NCBI GenBank assembly: GCA_022824025.1
Contig: JAJEBF010000019.1
Coordinates: 53,881 to 117,880 of the forward strand
Reading direction: 5' to 3'
Source of the DNA: Caldilineaceae bacterium
GTDB taxonomy: Bacteria; Chloroflexota; Anaerolineae; Caldilineales; Caldilineaceae
Length of the DNA stretch: 64,000 bases
Shown here: in pieces, positions 44,358 through 53,098 of the stretch
Layout of the letters: every line of letters starts with the position of its first letter
Position numbering within the stretch: the stretch's first letter is position 1
Notes under the pieces: model-generated
The model's input: the letters and a program-made list of their open reading frames with translations, nothing else
What the model was told of the DNA's origin: nothing
The model's database searches: none
Made by a program: the position numbers and the translations under genes

Positions 44358-45512
44358 ATGAAGAACCGAACTTCATTGTTGCTCACGGGCTGCGCGTTGC
44401 TCGTTCTGGCGCTTGGGGCATGCGTCGCGCCAGCCGCTCCGGCGATGGATACGGGAGCGGACGAGGCCCCAGCGGAAGGCGCGGCCGGGGACGCCTGCGC
44501 CGAGCTCACCCCTGTCAGCCTGCAGCTTCAGTGGGTGACACAGTCCCAGTTCGCGGGCTACTTTGCGGCAGTCGATCAGGGATTTTACGCGGAGCAGTGC
44601 CTGGACGTTACCATCCTTGAAGGCGCCGTGGACATTGTGCCCCAGCAGGTGGTCGCCTCCGGCCAGGCTGAGTTTGGTCTGGCATGGGTGCCCAAGGTGC
44701 TGGCCTCGCGCGCGGAAGGCGCTGATCTGGTCAACATTGCCCAGGTATTCCAGCGCAGCGGCACCTTGGAGGTCTCCTGGGCGGACGCGCCGGTCGAGAC
44801 GATTGCCGATATGGCCGGCAAGAAGATTGGTACCTGGGGGTTCGGCAACGAGCATGAACTGTTCGTGGCGATGCGCGCCGAAGGTATCGACCCGAACAAC
44901 CCTGACGACGTCACCGTCATCCAGCAGAGCTTCGACATGCTGGCTCTGCTCAACCGGGAGCTCGATGCCGCCCAGGCGATGATCTACAACGAATATGCGC
45001 AGGTTTTGGAGGCGGTCAACCCCGACACCGGGGAGCTCTACCAGCCTTCCGACCTGGTGGTCATCGACTTCAACGACGTCGGGACCGCGATGCTGCAGGA
45101 TCATGTCTTCGCGCGCGAGGCCTGGCTGGCTGAGGAGGGCAATGAGGACATTGCGATTCGCTTCCTTGCCGCCAGCTTCAAGGGCTGGCAGTTCTGTCGC
45201 GACAGCTTCGACGCCTGTGTGCAGGTGGTGCTCGACAACGGGCCAACCCTGGGCCACAGTCACATGAGCTGGCAGCTGAACGAAATCAACAAGCTGATCT
45301 GGCCGTCCCCCGAAGGCATCGGCGTTTTGGACCAGGCGCTTTGGGATCAGACGGTGGAGGTGTCGGTTGACGGGGGCGTAATTTCCGAACCCCCAAGCGA
45401 AGGCGCGGCCCGCACGGACCTGGCAAAAGCGGCCCTCGAACTGATGGACGGGGACCTGATGGGAGACAGCTACACGCCCATCGAGGTCGAGCTTGTCGAG
45501 GGCGGCGAATAG
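44358..45512 (+). CDS. NMT1/THI5-like substrate-binding lipoprotein of the ABC transporter
   Basis: A 384-residue binding protein. The signal peptide ends in lipobox LGAC (about residue 22), followed by a short acidic linker. The mature fold opens with LTPVSLQLQWVTQSQFAGYF, the pattern of the SsuA/THI5 family that binds pyrimidine precursors, riboflavin or similar heterocycles. FGLAWVPKVLASRAEGADLVNIAQVFQRS-like sequence follows in the expected place. GGGAGG lies just before the ATG; a longer frame into the permease gene is rejected. Its position beside a hydantoinase operon suggests a pyrimidine- or hydantoin-like ligand. Confidence 0.92.
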   Translation: MKNRTSLLLTGCALLVLALGACVAPAAPAMDTGADEAPAEGAAGDACAELTPVSLQLQWVTQSQFAGYFAAVDQGFYAEQCLDVTILEGAVDIVPQQVVASGQAEFGLAWVPKVLASRAEGADLVNIAQVFQRSGTLEVSWADAPVETIADMAGKKIGTWGFGNEHELFVAMRAEGIDPNNPDDVTVIQQSFDMLALLNRELDAAQAMIYNEYAQVLEAVNPDTGELYQPSDLVVIDFNDVGTAMLQDHVFAREAWLAEEGNEDIAIRFLAASFKGWQFCRDSFDACVQVVLDNGPTLGHSHMSWQLNEINKLIWPSPEGIGVLDQALWDQTVEVSVDGGVISEPPSEGAARTDLAKAALELMDGDLMGDSYTPIEVELVEGGE

Positions 45513-45614
45513 CCGTTGGGTCAGACGGAAATCGGCAGGCCATCAGTGGCCGGCGCACGGAATGGTCGCCGGCCGCTGGTTTTGCTTGTCCGCAGTTGAA
45601 ACAGGAGACGCAAA

Positions 45615-46217
45615 GTGCGTAGAGCGCGGGAATCCGCGACTGTCACATACGCGACGCAGTCCGCGCCGGCCCAGGGCAAGTGGACGTATGACGACTATGC
45701 CCTTCTCCCAGACGATGGCATACGCTACGAAGTCATTCGGGGAGAACTCTACATGTCAGCTGCGCCCTGCCCTCTCCATCAGCGAGTCATTACCCGTCTT
45801 GCATTCTTCTTGGAAGGCTTTCTCGAAGAGTCTGCTTTGGGAACTGCCTATGTGGCCCCGATTGATGTCATACTTCCCGGAAAACTGGGGGACCCCGTTC
45901 AGCCTGACATTCTTTTCGTTCGCCAGGAAAGAATGGCGATCGTCGGAGAGACCCGCATCGAAGGGGCGCCCGATCTGGTAATTGAGGTGCTGTCGCCATC
46001 CAACCCTGCGCACGACCGCAGCTTGAAGTACGAACTCTACGCCGAAGCCGGCGTGCCCGAATACTGGATCATCGATCCCCACGGACAGACTGCCGAAATC
46101 CATCTCTTACGTGAAGGAACTTACGAGTCGCTCGGGCTGCGGAACCGCGGGGAAACCGCCCGTTCAGAGGTATTGGACGGCTTCGCAGTTCCTGTAGAAG
46201 AGATTATCCCAGCATGA
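45615..46217 (+). CDS. Uma2 family (DUF820) PD-(D/E)XK endonuclease-like protein
   Basis: A 200-residue Uma2 protein. Landmarks are YEVIRGELYMS, the central QPDILFV, and the nuclease-like core APDLVIEVLSPS followed by KYELYAEAGVPEYWIIDP. Uma2 proteins are numerous in cyanobacteria and Chloroflexota and their role is unsettled. The fold is that of restriction endonucleases. The start is GTG with GGAG seven bases upstream. Its stop overlaps the next start as ATGA, so it is coupled to the NmrA gene, which is an unusual partner for this family. Confidence 0.88.
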   Translation: MRRARESATVTYATQSAPAQGKWTYDDYALLPDDGIRYEVIRGELYMSAAPCPLHQRVITRLAFFLEGFLEESALGTAYVAPIDVILPGKLGDPVQPDILFVRQERMAIVGETRIEGAPDLVIEVLSPSNPAHDRSLKYELYAEAGVPEYWIIDPHGQTAEIHLLREGTYESLGLRNRGETARSEVLDGFAVPVEEIIPA

Positions 46218-47059
46218 TCCTGGTGACCGGCGCCGCCGGCAAGACAGGCAAGGCCGTGCTTGACGCCCTTGCGAAAACCGACCGACCCGCGCGCGCCTGG
46301 CTGCGCCGCCCCGAACAGGCCCAGGATGTGATGGCGGCGACAACTGTTGTCGGGGACCTGGAGGATTCCGGCCTGTGGCGGGAGGCGTGCCGCGGCATCG
46401 AAGCCCTCTATCTCATCTGCCCCAACATGCACCCGCGAGAGTTTCAGATCGCCAGGATGGCGATCCAGGCCGCGCACCGGGGCGGCGTCAAGCGCTTCGT
46501 GTACCATTCCGTCCTCCACCCCCAGACAGAAGAGATGCCGCACCACTGGCAGAAGTTGCGCGTGGAGGAGGAGATCTTCCGCAGCGGCCTGCCTTTCACG
46601 ATTCTGCAGCCTTGCGCTTATATGCAGAATCTCCTCGCCTACCGGCAACAGATTGAATCCGGAGGCATCTACCCCGTGCCCTACAGCGTACGGTCCCGCT
46701 TCGCGCTGGTGGACCTGGATGACGTGGCGCTGGCCGCTGCACGGATTCTCACTGAAGAGGGCCACGCGGGCGCCATCTATGAGCTGTCCGGGCCGGCCAA
46801 TCTGTCATCGGAGGAACTGGCGCAGACACTGGCCGACCGCATGGGGAGGAAAGTTCAGGCAGTTCAAACGCCTCTCGACGAATGGGAATCTGCCGCGGCT
46901 GCAGCGGGAATCCCCGGCGAGTCGATCCGGTCCCTCTCTGCCATGTTCCGCTACTACGATCGTCACGGCCTGGTCGGGAACGGCAAAGTGCTTGGCTGGC
47001 TGTTGGGCCGGCGTCCGACTTCCTTCAGGCAGTTTGCGGCGCTGACATTTTCCGGCTGA
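46214..47059 (+). CDS. NmrA-like NAD(P)-binding protein
   Basis: A 281-residue atypical short-chain dehydrogenase. The dinucleotide-binding motif is GAAGKTG at residues 6-12, and HSVLHPQ replaces the usual active-site YxxxK region. C-terminal features match NmrA/HSCARG proteins, which may sense NAD(P) redox state or reduce quinones (QorB-like). It overlaps the Uma2 gene by four bases and precedes a TIM-barrel epimerase by 72 bases. The reaction is unknown. Confidence 0.85.
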   Translation: MILVTGAAGKTGKAVLDALAKTDRPARAWLRRPEQAQDVMAATTVVGDLEDSGLWREACRGIEALYLICPNMHPREFQIARMAIQAAHRGGVKRFVYHSVLHPQTEEMPHHWQKLRVEEEIFRSGLPFTILQPCAYMQNLLAYRQQIESGGIYPVPYSVRSRFALVDLDDVALAAARILTEEGHAGAIYELSGPANLSSEELAQTLADRMGRKVQAVQTPLDEWESAAAAAGIPGESIRSLSAMFRYYDRHGLVGNGKVLGWLLGRRPTSFRQFAALTFSG

Positions 47060-47131
47060 CGCGAAAGCCTGCTGCAGGTTTACGAGCCCGACAGCGAGGG
47101 ATGCTGAACAGATCTGTCCGGAGAAACTGAT

Positions 47132-47983
47132 ATGCGTTTCATCCTGTCCACCGGTTCACTCTACAGCTACAGTATCGACCGCGTCTTTGCGATGGCGGCC
47201 GAAGCCGGGTTCGACGGCATGGAACTGCTGATCGATCATCGTTGGGACTCACGCCAATCCGACTATTTGCAGCAGTTGATCGAAAGACATGCGCTGCCCA
47301 TTCCCGCGCTCCACAGCCCGTTCAGCCGCAACTGCGTGGGTTGGGGCGAATCGGAGCATGGCGCCGTCGCCCGCACGGCCCGGCTGGCAAGTGAGTTGGG
47401 CTCGCAGGTGGTTATCCATCACCTGCCCACGCGCATCGGCGTTGCCTATCTGCAGACTGCCGGAAGCGGCCTGCTGCTGCCCAACCCCTTCGACGCCCAG
47501 AACCGCCGCTACGTGAACTGGATTAACGAGAGCTATGCCGCGCTTCAGGACTCGACCGAAGCGCTGTTGTGCATAGAAAACCTGCCCGCCATGCGTCTTC
47601 TGAACCTGCGCATCAATCCTGCCCACTGGAATGCGCGCAGCCGCGCAACGCTGGACGACATCACGCGTTTCCCGCACATCACCTTGGATACGACCCATTT
47701 GGGAACGTGGGGTTTGGACCCCGTCGAGGCCTACAACCGCTGGGGGCAGCGGGTCAAGCATGTGCATCTCAGCAACTACGACGGCAGCGAACACCGCCGC
47801 CCCGAAGACGGCCGCCTGCGTCTGGACACTCTTCTGGCCCAAATGGCCGCCGACGGATACGCATACTCGGTCTCATTGGAACTGCATCCGGACGCCCTGG
47901 AGGCAGGGGCGCCGGACAGCCGAATTGTAGAGCTGCTGCAGGGAAGCCTGCGGTGGTGCCGGCAGGCGGCGGGACAGGACTGA
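47132..47983 (+). CDS. Sugar phosphate isomerase/epimerase (xylose isomerase-like TIM barrel)
   Basis: A 283-residue AP-endonuclease-2 family TIM-barrel protein. It opens with FILSTGSLYSYSIDRVFAMA and then GFDGMELLID. Metal ligands are likely Glu in LCIENLP, Asp and His in LDTTHLGTWG, His in VKHVHLSNYDG and Glu in SVSLELHP. GGAG lies eight bases before the ATG. It is convergent with a Gfo/Idh/MocA oxidoreductase; such pairs often act in inositol or keto-sugar pathways. The specific substrate is not readable. Confidence 0.85.
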   Translation: MRFILSTGSLYSYSIDRVFAMAAEAGFDGMELLIDHRWDSRQSDYLQQLIERHALPIPALHSPFSRNCVGWGESEHGAVARTARLASELGSQVVIHHLPTRIGVAYLQTAGSGLLLPNPFDAQNRRYVNWINESYAALQDSTEALLCIENLPAMRLLNLRINPAHWNARSRATLDDITRFPHITLDTTHLGTWGLDPVEAYNRWGQRVKHVHLSNYDGSEHRRPEDGRLRLDTLLAQMAADGYAYSVSLELHPDALEAGAPDSRIVELLQGSLRWCRQAAGQD

Positions 47984-48035
47984 AAAGCAGCCTCGGTAGA
48001 CAACCTGGCCTGGCGGTCGCGCGCCCATCCTGGCC

Positions 48036-49016
48036 TTACTCCATCGGGTAGCGCAGGCCCCACTCCGCTCGAAGTCCATCCATCAGGCGCATGATCGCCA
48101 GGGACTCGTCCAGGGGCATCAGCTCGTGTTCAGTCTGGCCTGCGCGCAGACTGCGGCCGCACTCGACGGCCTGGTAGTTCCAGCCGTTGCCCACAATATC
48201 GGGATGCACCGTTTCCGGCTCGCGCCCGTCACGCGTGATCGTGAACCCCGATGGCGCCCACCAGCGGCTCTCGGCGCGAATCTCCCCTTGCGTGCCGCTG
48301 ATCAGCAGTGAATCAGGCGAGTTGGCCCTGACCGCGGTCGCCATCACTGCGAGCGCGCCGTCCTCGTATTGGAACAGCATGCCGGCGAGCTCGTCAACGC
48401 CTGTTTCGCCCAGGTGCGCCAGCGAAGCAATCCTGGCAGGTTCGCCCAGCAGGTGGTGGACCAGCGAAATCGGGTATACCCCTATGTCGAGCAGGGCCCC
48501 TCCGCCGAGCTTCGGATCAAAGGCGCGCAACGCTGGATTCATTGGGGCGCGATAGCAGAAATCTGCCTGAATCAGTCTGATGTCGCCGATCTGGCCCTCC
48601 TGGGTGCGGCGGGCCATTTCGCGAATATGCGGCAGAAATCGCGTCCACATCGCCTCCATCAGAAAAACACCGTTCGCGCGGGCGCAGTCGATCATCTCCT
48701 GGGCCTCGGCGGCGTTGATGGCGAACGGTTTCTCGCACAGCACCGCTTTGCCTGCCTGCAGGCAGGCAATCGTGTTTTCCTTGTGCAGAGGGTGCGGCGT
48801 GGCGATATAGATTATGTCGACTTCGGGGTCGGCAGCCAGGGCGTCGTAGGTTGGATGCCGGTTCGGGATGCCGAATCGCTCCGCGAATCCGTCCGCGGTC
48901 TCCTGTGTCCGAGACCCGACCGCGACGACTGTAGCATCCTCCTCGGCGGCGAGCCCGGTGGCAAAATCGCCGGCAATGCGGCCGGTGCCCAAAATACCCC
49001 AACGAGTCTTGTCCAT
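48036..49016 (-). CDS. Gfo/Idh/MocA family oxidoreductase (second copy)
   Basis: A 326-residue NAD(P)-dependent dehydrogenase. The Rossmann motif is GILGTGRIAGDFATGL at residues 7-22, the EKP motif is intact (LCEKPFAINAAEA), and the C-terminal domain has GGGALLDIGVYPISL. It resembles dimeric dihydrodiol/D-xylose dehydrogenase-type members. The ATG at 49016 follows GGAG with eight-base spacing; a 14-codon longer frame is rejected. It is convergent with the epimerase (52-base gap). The substrate is unknown. Confidence 0.9.
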   Translation of the reverse strand: MDKTRWGILGTGRIAGDFATGLAAEEDATVVAVGSRTQETADGFAERFGIPNRHPTYDALAADPEVDIIYIATPHPLHKENTIACLQAGKAVLCEKPFAINAAEAQEMIDCARANGVFLMEAMWTRFLPHIREMARRTQEGQIGDIRLIQADFCYRAPMNPALRAFDPKLGGGALLDIGVYPISLVHHLLGEPARIASLAHLGETGVDELAGMLFQYEDGALAVMATAVRANSPDSLLISGTQGEIRAESRWWAPSGFTITRDGREPETVHPDIVGNGWNYQAVECGRSLRAGQTEHELMPLDESLAIMRLMDGLRAEWGLRYPME

Positions 49017-49207
49017 GTTTTCAGCTCCACCAGATTTTTGCTTTGCTCCTCTTCCCAACGCCTCCGACGTTCTTCTTCTAACTCATGGTTATCCGGCTTT
49101 GCCTGAGTCAACAGTTCCAGATTTGACTCTATCCTCTCAAACCTTTCTCGTGCCCGTTCTTCCTCCGCGGAACTCCTTGGGGATATTTGGCAAACCGAAT
49201 TGTTCAT
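49017..49207 (-). pseudogene. Possible remnant of a small coiled-coil protein
   Basis: A minus-strand frame starts with ATG at 49207 and encodes about 60 charged residues with the pattern RFERIESNLELLTQA and then EEERRRRWEEEQ before running out of frame into the oxidoreductase gene. The first part looks like the small coiled-coil proteins often found beside toxin-antitoxin and Uma2 genes. The rest is clearly not protein-like, so I read it as a truncated relic. No ribosome site is visible. Confidence 0.3.
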
Positions 49208-49452
49208 GGGTCATTGCCACTATAACACAAGTCTGTTAAGGAGACAGCACCACAACAGCACGACTCTTTGCTCTTGGTCGTCAAGGCCAGAACAGGAAGT
49301 TGGCGCGTCTTCGCGCCCCTCTGTTGGGTGACCTTCAGCAGAGTTGTGCGTGCTGTTGCGGTAACAACCCTACTTCCTGTTTCACCGCCAAGGGGCAGGT
49401 CAATAAAGTCAGGAGAGTTTCGAATTGAACACAAGCCAAATTCGGGTCTTAG
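49208..49452. other. Spacer between the coiled-coil relic and hicA
   Basis: Less GC-rich than the flanks. A 76-codon minus-strand frame here ends with a four-base overlap (ATGA) on the relic at 49207, but its sequence (Thr/Ala-rich, then three Cys together) matches nothing I know. No terminator or clear promoter was seen. Confidence 0.3.
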
Positions 49453-49686
49453 CTACTCAAAGTAGCTGCGATCAAGACCGGAATGTTTGATTATGTTTCT
49501 TAGCGTTCCTACGGGGACTTCTGTCTCATCAGGCACGACCACCGTTATGGTAGTCATTCGGCCGATTTCATCTCTGATGCGAGATTGCATTACGATGTGG
49601 CTGCCGGACTGCCTGTCTTTTTCAAAACCGTGTTCTCTGAGGATTCGGAGAATCCTGCGCGATGACATCGGACCTAATCTGGGCAT
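49453..49686 (-). CDS. hicA: HicA-family mRNA interferase toxin
   Basis: A 77-residue YcfA/HicA toxin with the double-stranded RNA-binding-like fold. The catalytic His is His30 in SGSHIVMQ. The preceding helix (SRRILRILREHGFEKDRQ) and the end (VPVGTLRNIIKHSGLDRSYF) are diagnostic. It cleaves mRNA when free of HicB. The start at 49686 resembles family N-termini. ATG at 49668 and a longer frame from 49731 are alternatives. The gene overlaps the end of the antitoxin gene by about 65 bases, and the antitoxin comes first, the reverse of the classical hicAB order. Confidence 0.85.
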   Translation of the reverse strand: MPRLGPMSSRRILRILREHGFEKDRQSGSHIVMQSRIRDEIGRMTTITVVVPDETEVPVGTLRNIIKHSGLDRSYFE

Positions 49687-49981
49687 AAGCCAGAGTAACC
49701 TCACCAAAGGTTGTGTGGGCTCTCTGATCAATGGGCGTGAACTGAACCTCTAAGTTTCGCTGACTCTTGGCAGGTGTATCTGAATCGAGACGGCTGAGAT
49801 AGCTCATTACCTCTGTAAAGGATGCAGACTCAAGAAACAGCATTATCGCTTCTTGAAGATTATCCTGCGCCTCTTTCAATGTCCTTCCCTGACTTGCTAT
49901 CTCTAGTTCCTTGCATTCGGATACATACCAATCATCCTCACGCCAAATCGAGCATTCGAGTTTCCACATCGTTGTTTCCAT
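49622..49981 (-). CDS. hicB: HicB-family antitoxin
   Basis: A 119-residue antitoxin with the partial RNase-H fold of HicB: WKLECSIWREDDWYVSECKEL, then ASQGRTLKEAQDNLQEAIMLFLE. The C-terminal 50 residues show no clear ribbon-helix-helix or helix-turn-helix, so autoregulation may work differently. They are also encoded on DNA shared with hicA. Met1 or Met5 could be the start. The pair lies in a patch that is less GC-rich than its neighbours, consistent with acquisition by transfer. Confidence 0.83.
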   Translation of the reverse strand: METTMWKLECSIWREDDWYVSECKELEIASQGRTLKEAQDNLQEAIMLFLESASFTEVMSYLSRLDSDTPAKSQRNLEVQFTPIDQRAHTTFGEVTLAYAQIRSDVIAQDSPNPQRTRF

Positions 49982-50421
49982 CTCTCAGATGCCTTTCCTT
50001 CTCTCTCTCTCGCTTTGTCTTTGAGTCTCTGAGTCGTTGTGTCGTTGGACTATGAAAGCCTGTGATTCTAAGTCCCAGGCAACGTCCATCCACACGGGGG
50101 AGAGGTCCAAGACCTGAGGCCATGTTTCGACGAGCAAATTCAGGAAGTGTAGCGGTGTATTGGTCCCGCATTCCTCGGGGACTCTAAATCAAGACTTGCA
50201 ATCTGTCAAAGACCCACAATCATTGGCTTTTCGTGGCACGATTCGAAAAAATCCCCTCGTGGTCGTTGAACACGACTCATGCAGCCCGCCAACCGCATGG
50301 GCCTATGTTATACTGATCCCAGTTGCCAGCGGGGCCCCGCATTTGCGGGCTAGGCGGTGTTTCACGCGCCCCGCCCGATGCTGGATCGCTCGCGCCGCCG
50401 TTCCGGACAGGAGGAAGAGGA
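49982..50421. other. 440-base divergent spacer between hicBA and the DegT aminotransferase
   Basis: No supported gene. It holds a CT-rich simple-sequence stretch (about 49990-50035). On the plus strand an extended -10 element (TGT then TATACT, 50306-50314) is a likely promoter for the aminotransferase operon, with a 5' leader of about 100 bases. No good -35 box was seen. Confidence 0.4.
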
Positions 50422-51699
50422 ATGACAGCCAAAACCGATTCACTGCTTGCAATCAACGGAGGAACGCCTGCCCGCAGCCGCATGGATCCGTACATGGCCC
50501 CCGGCGGCAAAGCCCTCGACGAGGCGGAGGAGCAGGCTGTTCTCGACGTATTGCGCGCCAAACGACTCTTTCGTTTCTCAGGTCCGGAAGAAGGCGAGTC
50601 GAAGGCCGACCGCTTCGAGCGCGCCTTCGCGAAATCGCTCGGCGCGGCCCACGCCCTGGCGGTTACGTCCGGCACAGCCGCGTTGATCTGCGGGCTGCAG
50701 GGAATCGGCGTCGGCCCTGGCGATGAGGTGATTCTGCCAGCCTACACCTGGATGGCGTCGGCCACCGCGGTAATGGCAGTCGGCGGCATCCCCGTGATCG
50801 CCGAAATTGACGAGTCACTGACCCTCGACCCCGTCGATGCGGAGCGCAAGATCAGCCCGCACACAAAGGCGATCATGCCCGTGCATATGCGGGGCGCCCC
50901 GGCGAGGATCGATGCCCTTCTGGACCTCGCCCAGCGACACGGACTTCGTGTGATAGAAGATTGCGCCCAGGGCAACGGGGCCAGCTTCAGGGGCAGAAGG
51001 CTCGGCTCCTTCGGCGACGTGGGCTGTTTCAGCCTGCAGTTCAGCAAGATCATCACCACCGGCGAGGGCGGCATGGTCGCCACCAATGACCCGGAAGTCT
51101 GGCGGCGGGCCTTCATGTTCCACGATGTGGCCGCCTTTCACCGGCTGCAGTTGGAGGATGAGGCGGTTCTTTGGGGCGCAAACTTTCGCATGTCGGAGAT
51201 GCCGGCAGCCATTGGACTGGTACAGTTGGAACGGTTGCAGGGCATTGTGGACGCCGCACGCGCCAGAAAGGAGATGCTGCTCGCCGGTATCCAGCCAAGC
51301 GCGGCGGACAGAGGTGTCACGTTTCGGGACATACCGGACCCTGCCGGCGACAGCGGGATTGCCCTGGCCATGTTCCTGGATTCGCCCGCCAAGGCACGCG
51401 CGGCTGCGGATGCCTTGAACGCGGAAAATATTGCCGCTGGCGTTCTTTACCAGCCAGACCGGCGCGATATCCATGTCTACGCGCACTGGCTTCCAGTGCT
51501 GACCAAGCGCTCATGGACAGACAGCGGGGGCCCTTGGCGCTGGGCAAAAAGGGACATCGACTATGCGCCGGAGATGTGCCCCCGTTCGCTCGACATTCTG
51601 GGGCGGGCGGTCGTGCTGAATGTGGACCCCTACATGAGCAATACCGACGTAGAGGAAACCGTCGACGGTGTCACGAAGGTGCTTGATGCGCTTGCATAG
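50422..51699 (+). CDS. DegT/DnrJ/EryC1/StrS family aminotransferase
   Basis: A 425-residue PLP-dependent sugar aminotransferase. The Schiff-base Lys is Lys209 in CFSLQFSKIITTGEGG, and the PLP-ring Asp is Asp180 in RVIEDCAQ. These enzymes aminate keto-sugars on nucleotide carriers, or cyclitols (AHBA or scyllo-inosamine type). GGAGG lies seven bases before the ATG; a longer frame lacks a site. It precedes a lipoprotein and two glycosyltransferases, suggesting supply of an amino sugar to a surface glycan. Confidence 0.9.
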   Translation: MTAKTDSLLAINGGTPARSRMDPYMAPGGKALDEAEEQAVLDVLRAKRLFRFSGPEEGESKADRFERAFAKSLGAAHALAVTSGTAALICGLQGIGVGPGDEVILPAYTWMASATAVMAVGGIPVIAEIDESLTLDPVDAERKISPHTKAIMPVHMRGAPARIDALLDLAQRHGLRVIEDCAQGNGASFRGRRLGSFGDVGCFSLQFSKIITTGEGGMVATNDPEVWRRAFMFHDVAAFHRLQLEDEAVLWGANFRMSEMPAAIGLVQLERLQGIVDAARARKEMLLAGIQPSAADRGVTFRDIPDPAGDSGIALAMFLDSPAKARAAADALNAENIAAGVLYQPDRRDIHVYAHWLPVLTKRSWTDSGGPWRWAKRDIDYAPEMCPRSLDILGRAVVLNVDPYMSNTDVEETVDGVTKVLDALA

Positions 51700-51730
51700 T
51701 TTCGCCATCATGGGCCAGTCCATCCAAGCG

Positions 51731-53050
51731 ATGAAACCGAGCATTTTCTACCTTGTCGCGCTGGTTTTTCTCCTTGCCGGATGCGGACGGCTGGACGTGA
51801 CTTTCGGGCCGCTCCTGAGCGACGTGACCGTGTCCCCCGACCAGATTTCCCCCAACGCCGACGGCCAGACCGATGTGACTGAGATCCGCTATACGCTGAG
51901 CCGTTCCGCATACGTCAGCATCTACTTCGAGAACGAGGAGGGCGACAGGTTCTTCTTCCGCCAAAACCGGCGCCGTTCTCCGGGCAGCTACAGTGTGCTT
52001 TGGGGCGGCGTAATGGATGAACCTGAGATTGAGGAAGTCGCGGGCGGAACCAACGAGATTCTCAGCCGGGTCTTACCTGATGGCAGGTACCGCTGGATCG
52101 TGGAGGCGGTCGACGACGACGGACATGAGGAAGCGCTTGACGGCGCAATCTCGTTGGAGGACGGCGACACAGAAGTCCCTCAGCTTGAGAACTTTGCCGT
52201 GATGCCGGTCGTTTTTCGCCCCAATCTGGACGGTCTGCGGGACGACTGGGTGAGCATCTCGTACTACCTGTCTAAAGAGGTCCAAAACATACAGGTTTAT
52301 CTTCTGGACCCCCACAAGCCCGGCGTCAAGGTACATATCGCAGAGGGGCCCAATACGATCGAACCAGAAGAAGCTGGGAACCATACCTTTAAGTACTTTG
52401 GCGGCGTCGACCTGAACGCGGAGCCGCCCCCGGACGGCGAATACCTGGTCGTTGGCGAGGCCAATGACCTTGCCGGCAATCGCGTCCGGGTCACGCGGCC
52501 GTTGACGATAGAGATGGGGGGCAGGCCGCGCGCGGATGTCGTCCAGGGCGAGATCGACTGGGTCAACGAGATCAACCGGGTCGTAAGCGTGCCGCTTGGG
52601 CAGAAGCTCTGTTTCTCTACGATCGTAAAAAATGAAGGGGATGTACCCGTCCGCACCAACGGCCCGTGGCCAGGCCAGGACTACCTCTTCGCCGAAGATT
52701 TCACCTACGAGTCATTCAACAGCATCGCTGCGAGGCCGGAGAACAGAGACAAATACTGGTTTGAGCTGCCCGGCGCGTTTCGGTTCGGTCTCAACTTCAG
52801 CACGACAGGATATGCCTATCCCTTCAGATGGGCGATTGGCCGCCAGCAGGACCTGGAGTATCTCGAGATTGAGGGAGAAAGCGCGTGGTATCTGATGCCC
52901 GGCGAGTCGGGCCAGGTCAACGGCTGCATCCTGTTTGACGGCCGGCCCCCAGGAGGCAACGTTCTCTGGTGGGGCGGACTGATCCATGAAGCCTACGGCC
53001 ATCCCAACGATTTCATCGACCGCATCACCGTCAATGTTGGAGAGGAATAG
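51731..53050 (+). CDS. Lipoprotein with FlgD-like Ig repeats, function unknown
   Basis: A 439-residue exported lipoprotein. The signal peptide MKPSIFYLVALVFLLAGC has a canonical lipobox. The mature part starts SPDQISPNADGQTDVTEIRY, the phrase that begins FlgD-type Ig domains in many cell-surface proteins, and a second copy starts at VMPVVFRPNLDGLRDDWVSI. The C-terminal half is beta-rich with no family I recognise. The ATG at 51731 gives the best signal peptide. An ATG at 51686 with AAGG six bases upstream overlaps the aminotransferase gene and is possible. It is probably anchored on the outer face of the cytoplasmic membrane. Confidence 0.75.
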   Translation: MKPSIFYLVALVFLLAGCGRLDVTFGPLLSDVTVSPDQISPNADGQTDVTEIRYTLSRSAYVSIYFENEEGDRFFFRQNRRRSPGSYSVLWGGVMDEPEIEEVAGGTNEILSRVLPDGRYRWIVEAVDDDGHEEALDGAISLEDGDTEVPQLENFAVMPVVFRPNLDGLRDDWVSISYYLSKEVQNIQVYLLDPHKPGVKVHIAEGPNTIEPEEAGNHTFKYFGGVDLNAEPPPDGEYLVVGEANDLAGNRVRVTRPLTIEMGGRPRADVVQGEIDWVNEINRVVSVPLGQKLCFSTIVKNEGDVPVRTNGPWPGQDYLFAEDFTYESFNSIAARPENRDKYWFELPGAFRFGLNFSTTGYAYPFRWAIGRQQDLEYLEIEGESAWYLMPGESGQVNGCILFDGRPPGGNVLWWGGLIHEAYGHPNDFIDRITVNVGEE

Positions 53051-53098
53051 AGACTGACCGCTGCATGCTGAACGCAACGCGTCCCACACACGATTACT

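Noticed and set aside
49990..50040. CT-rich stretch as a CRISPR-like or tandem repeat
   Set aside because: Simple sequence only; no regular unit or spacer pattern. No CRISPR array was seen anywhere in the window.
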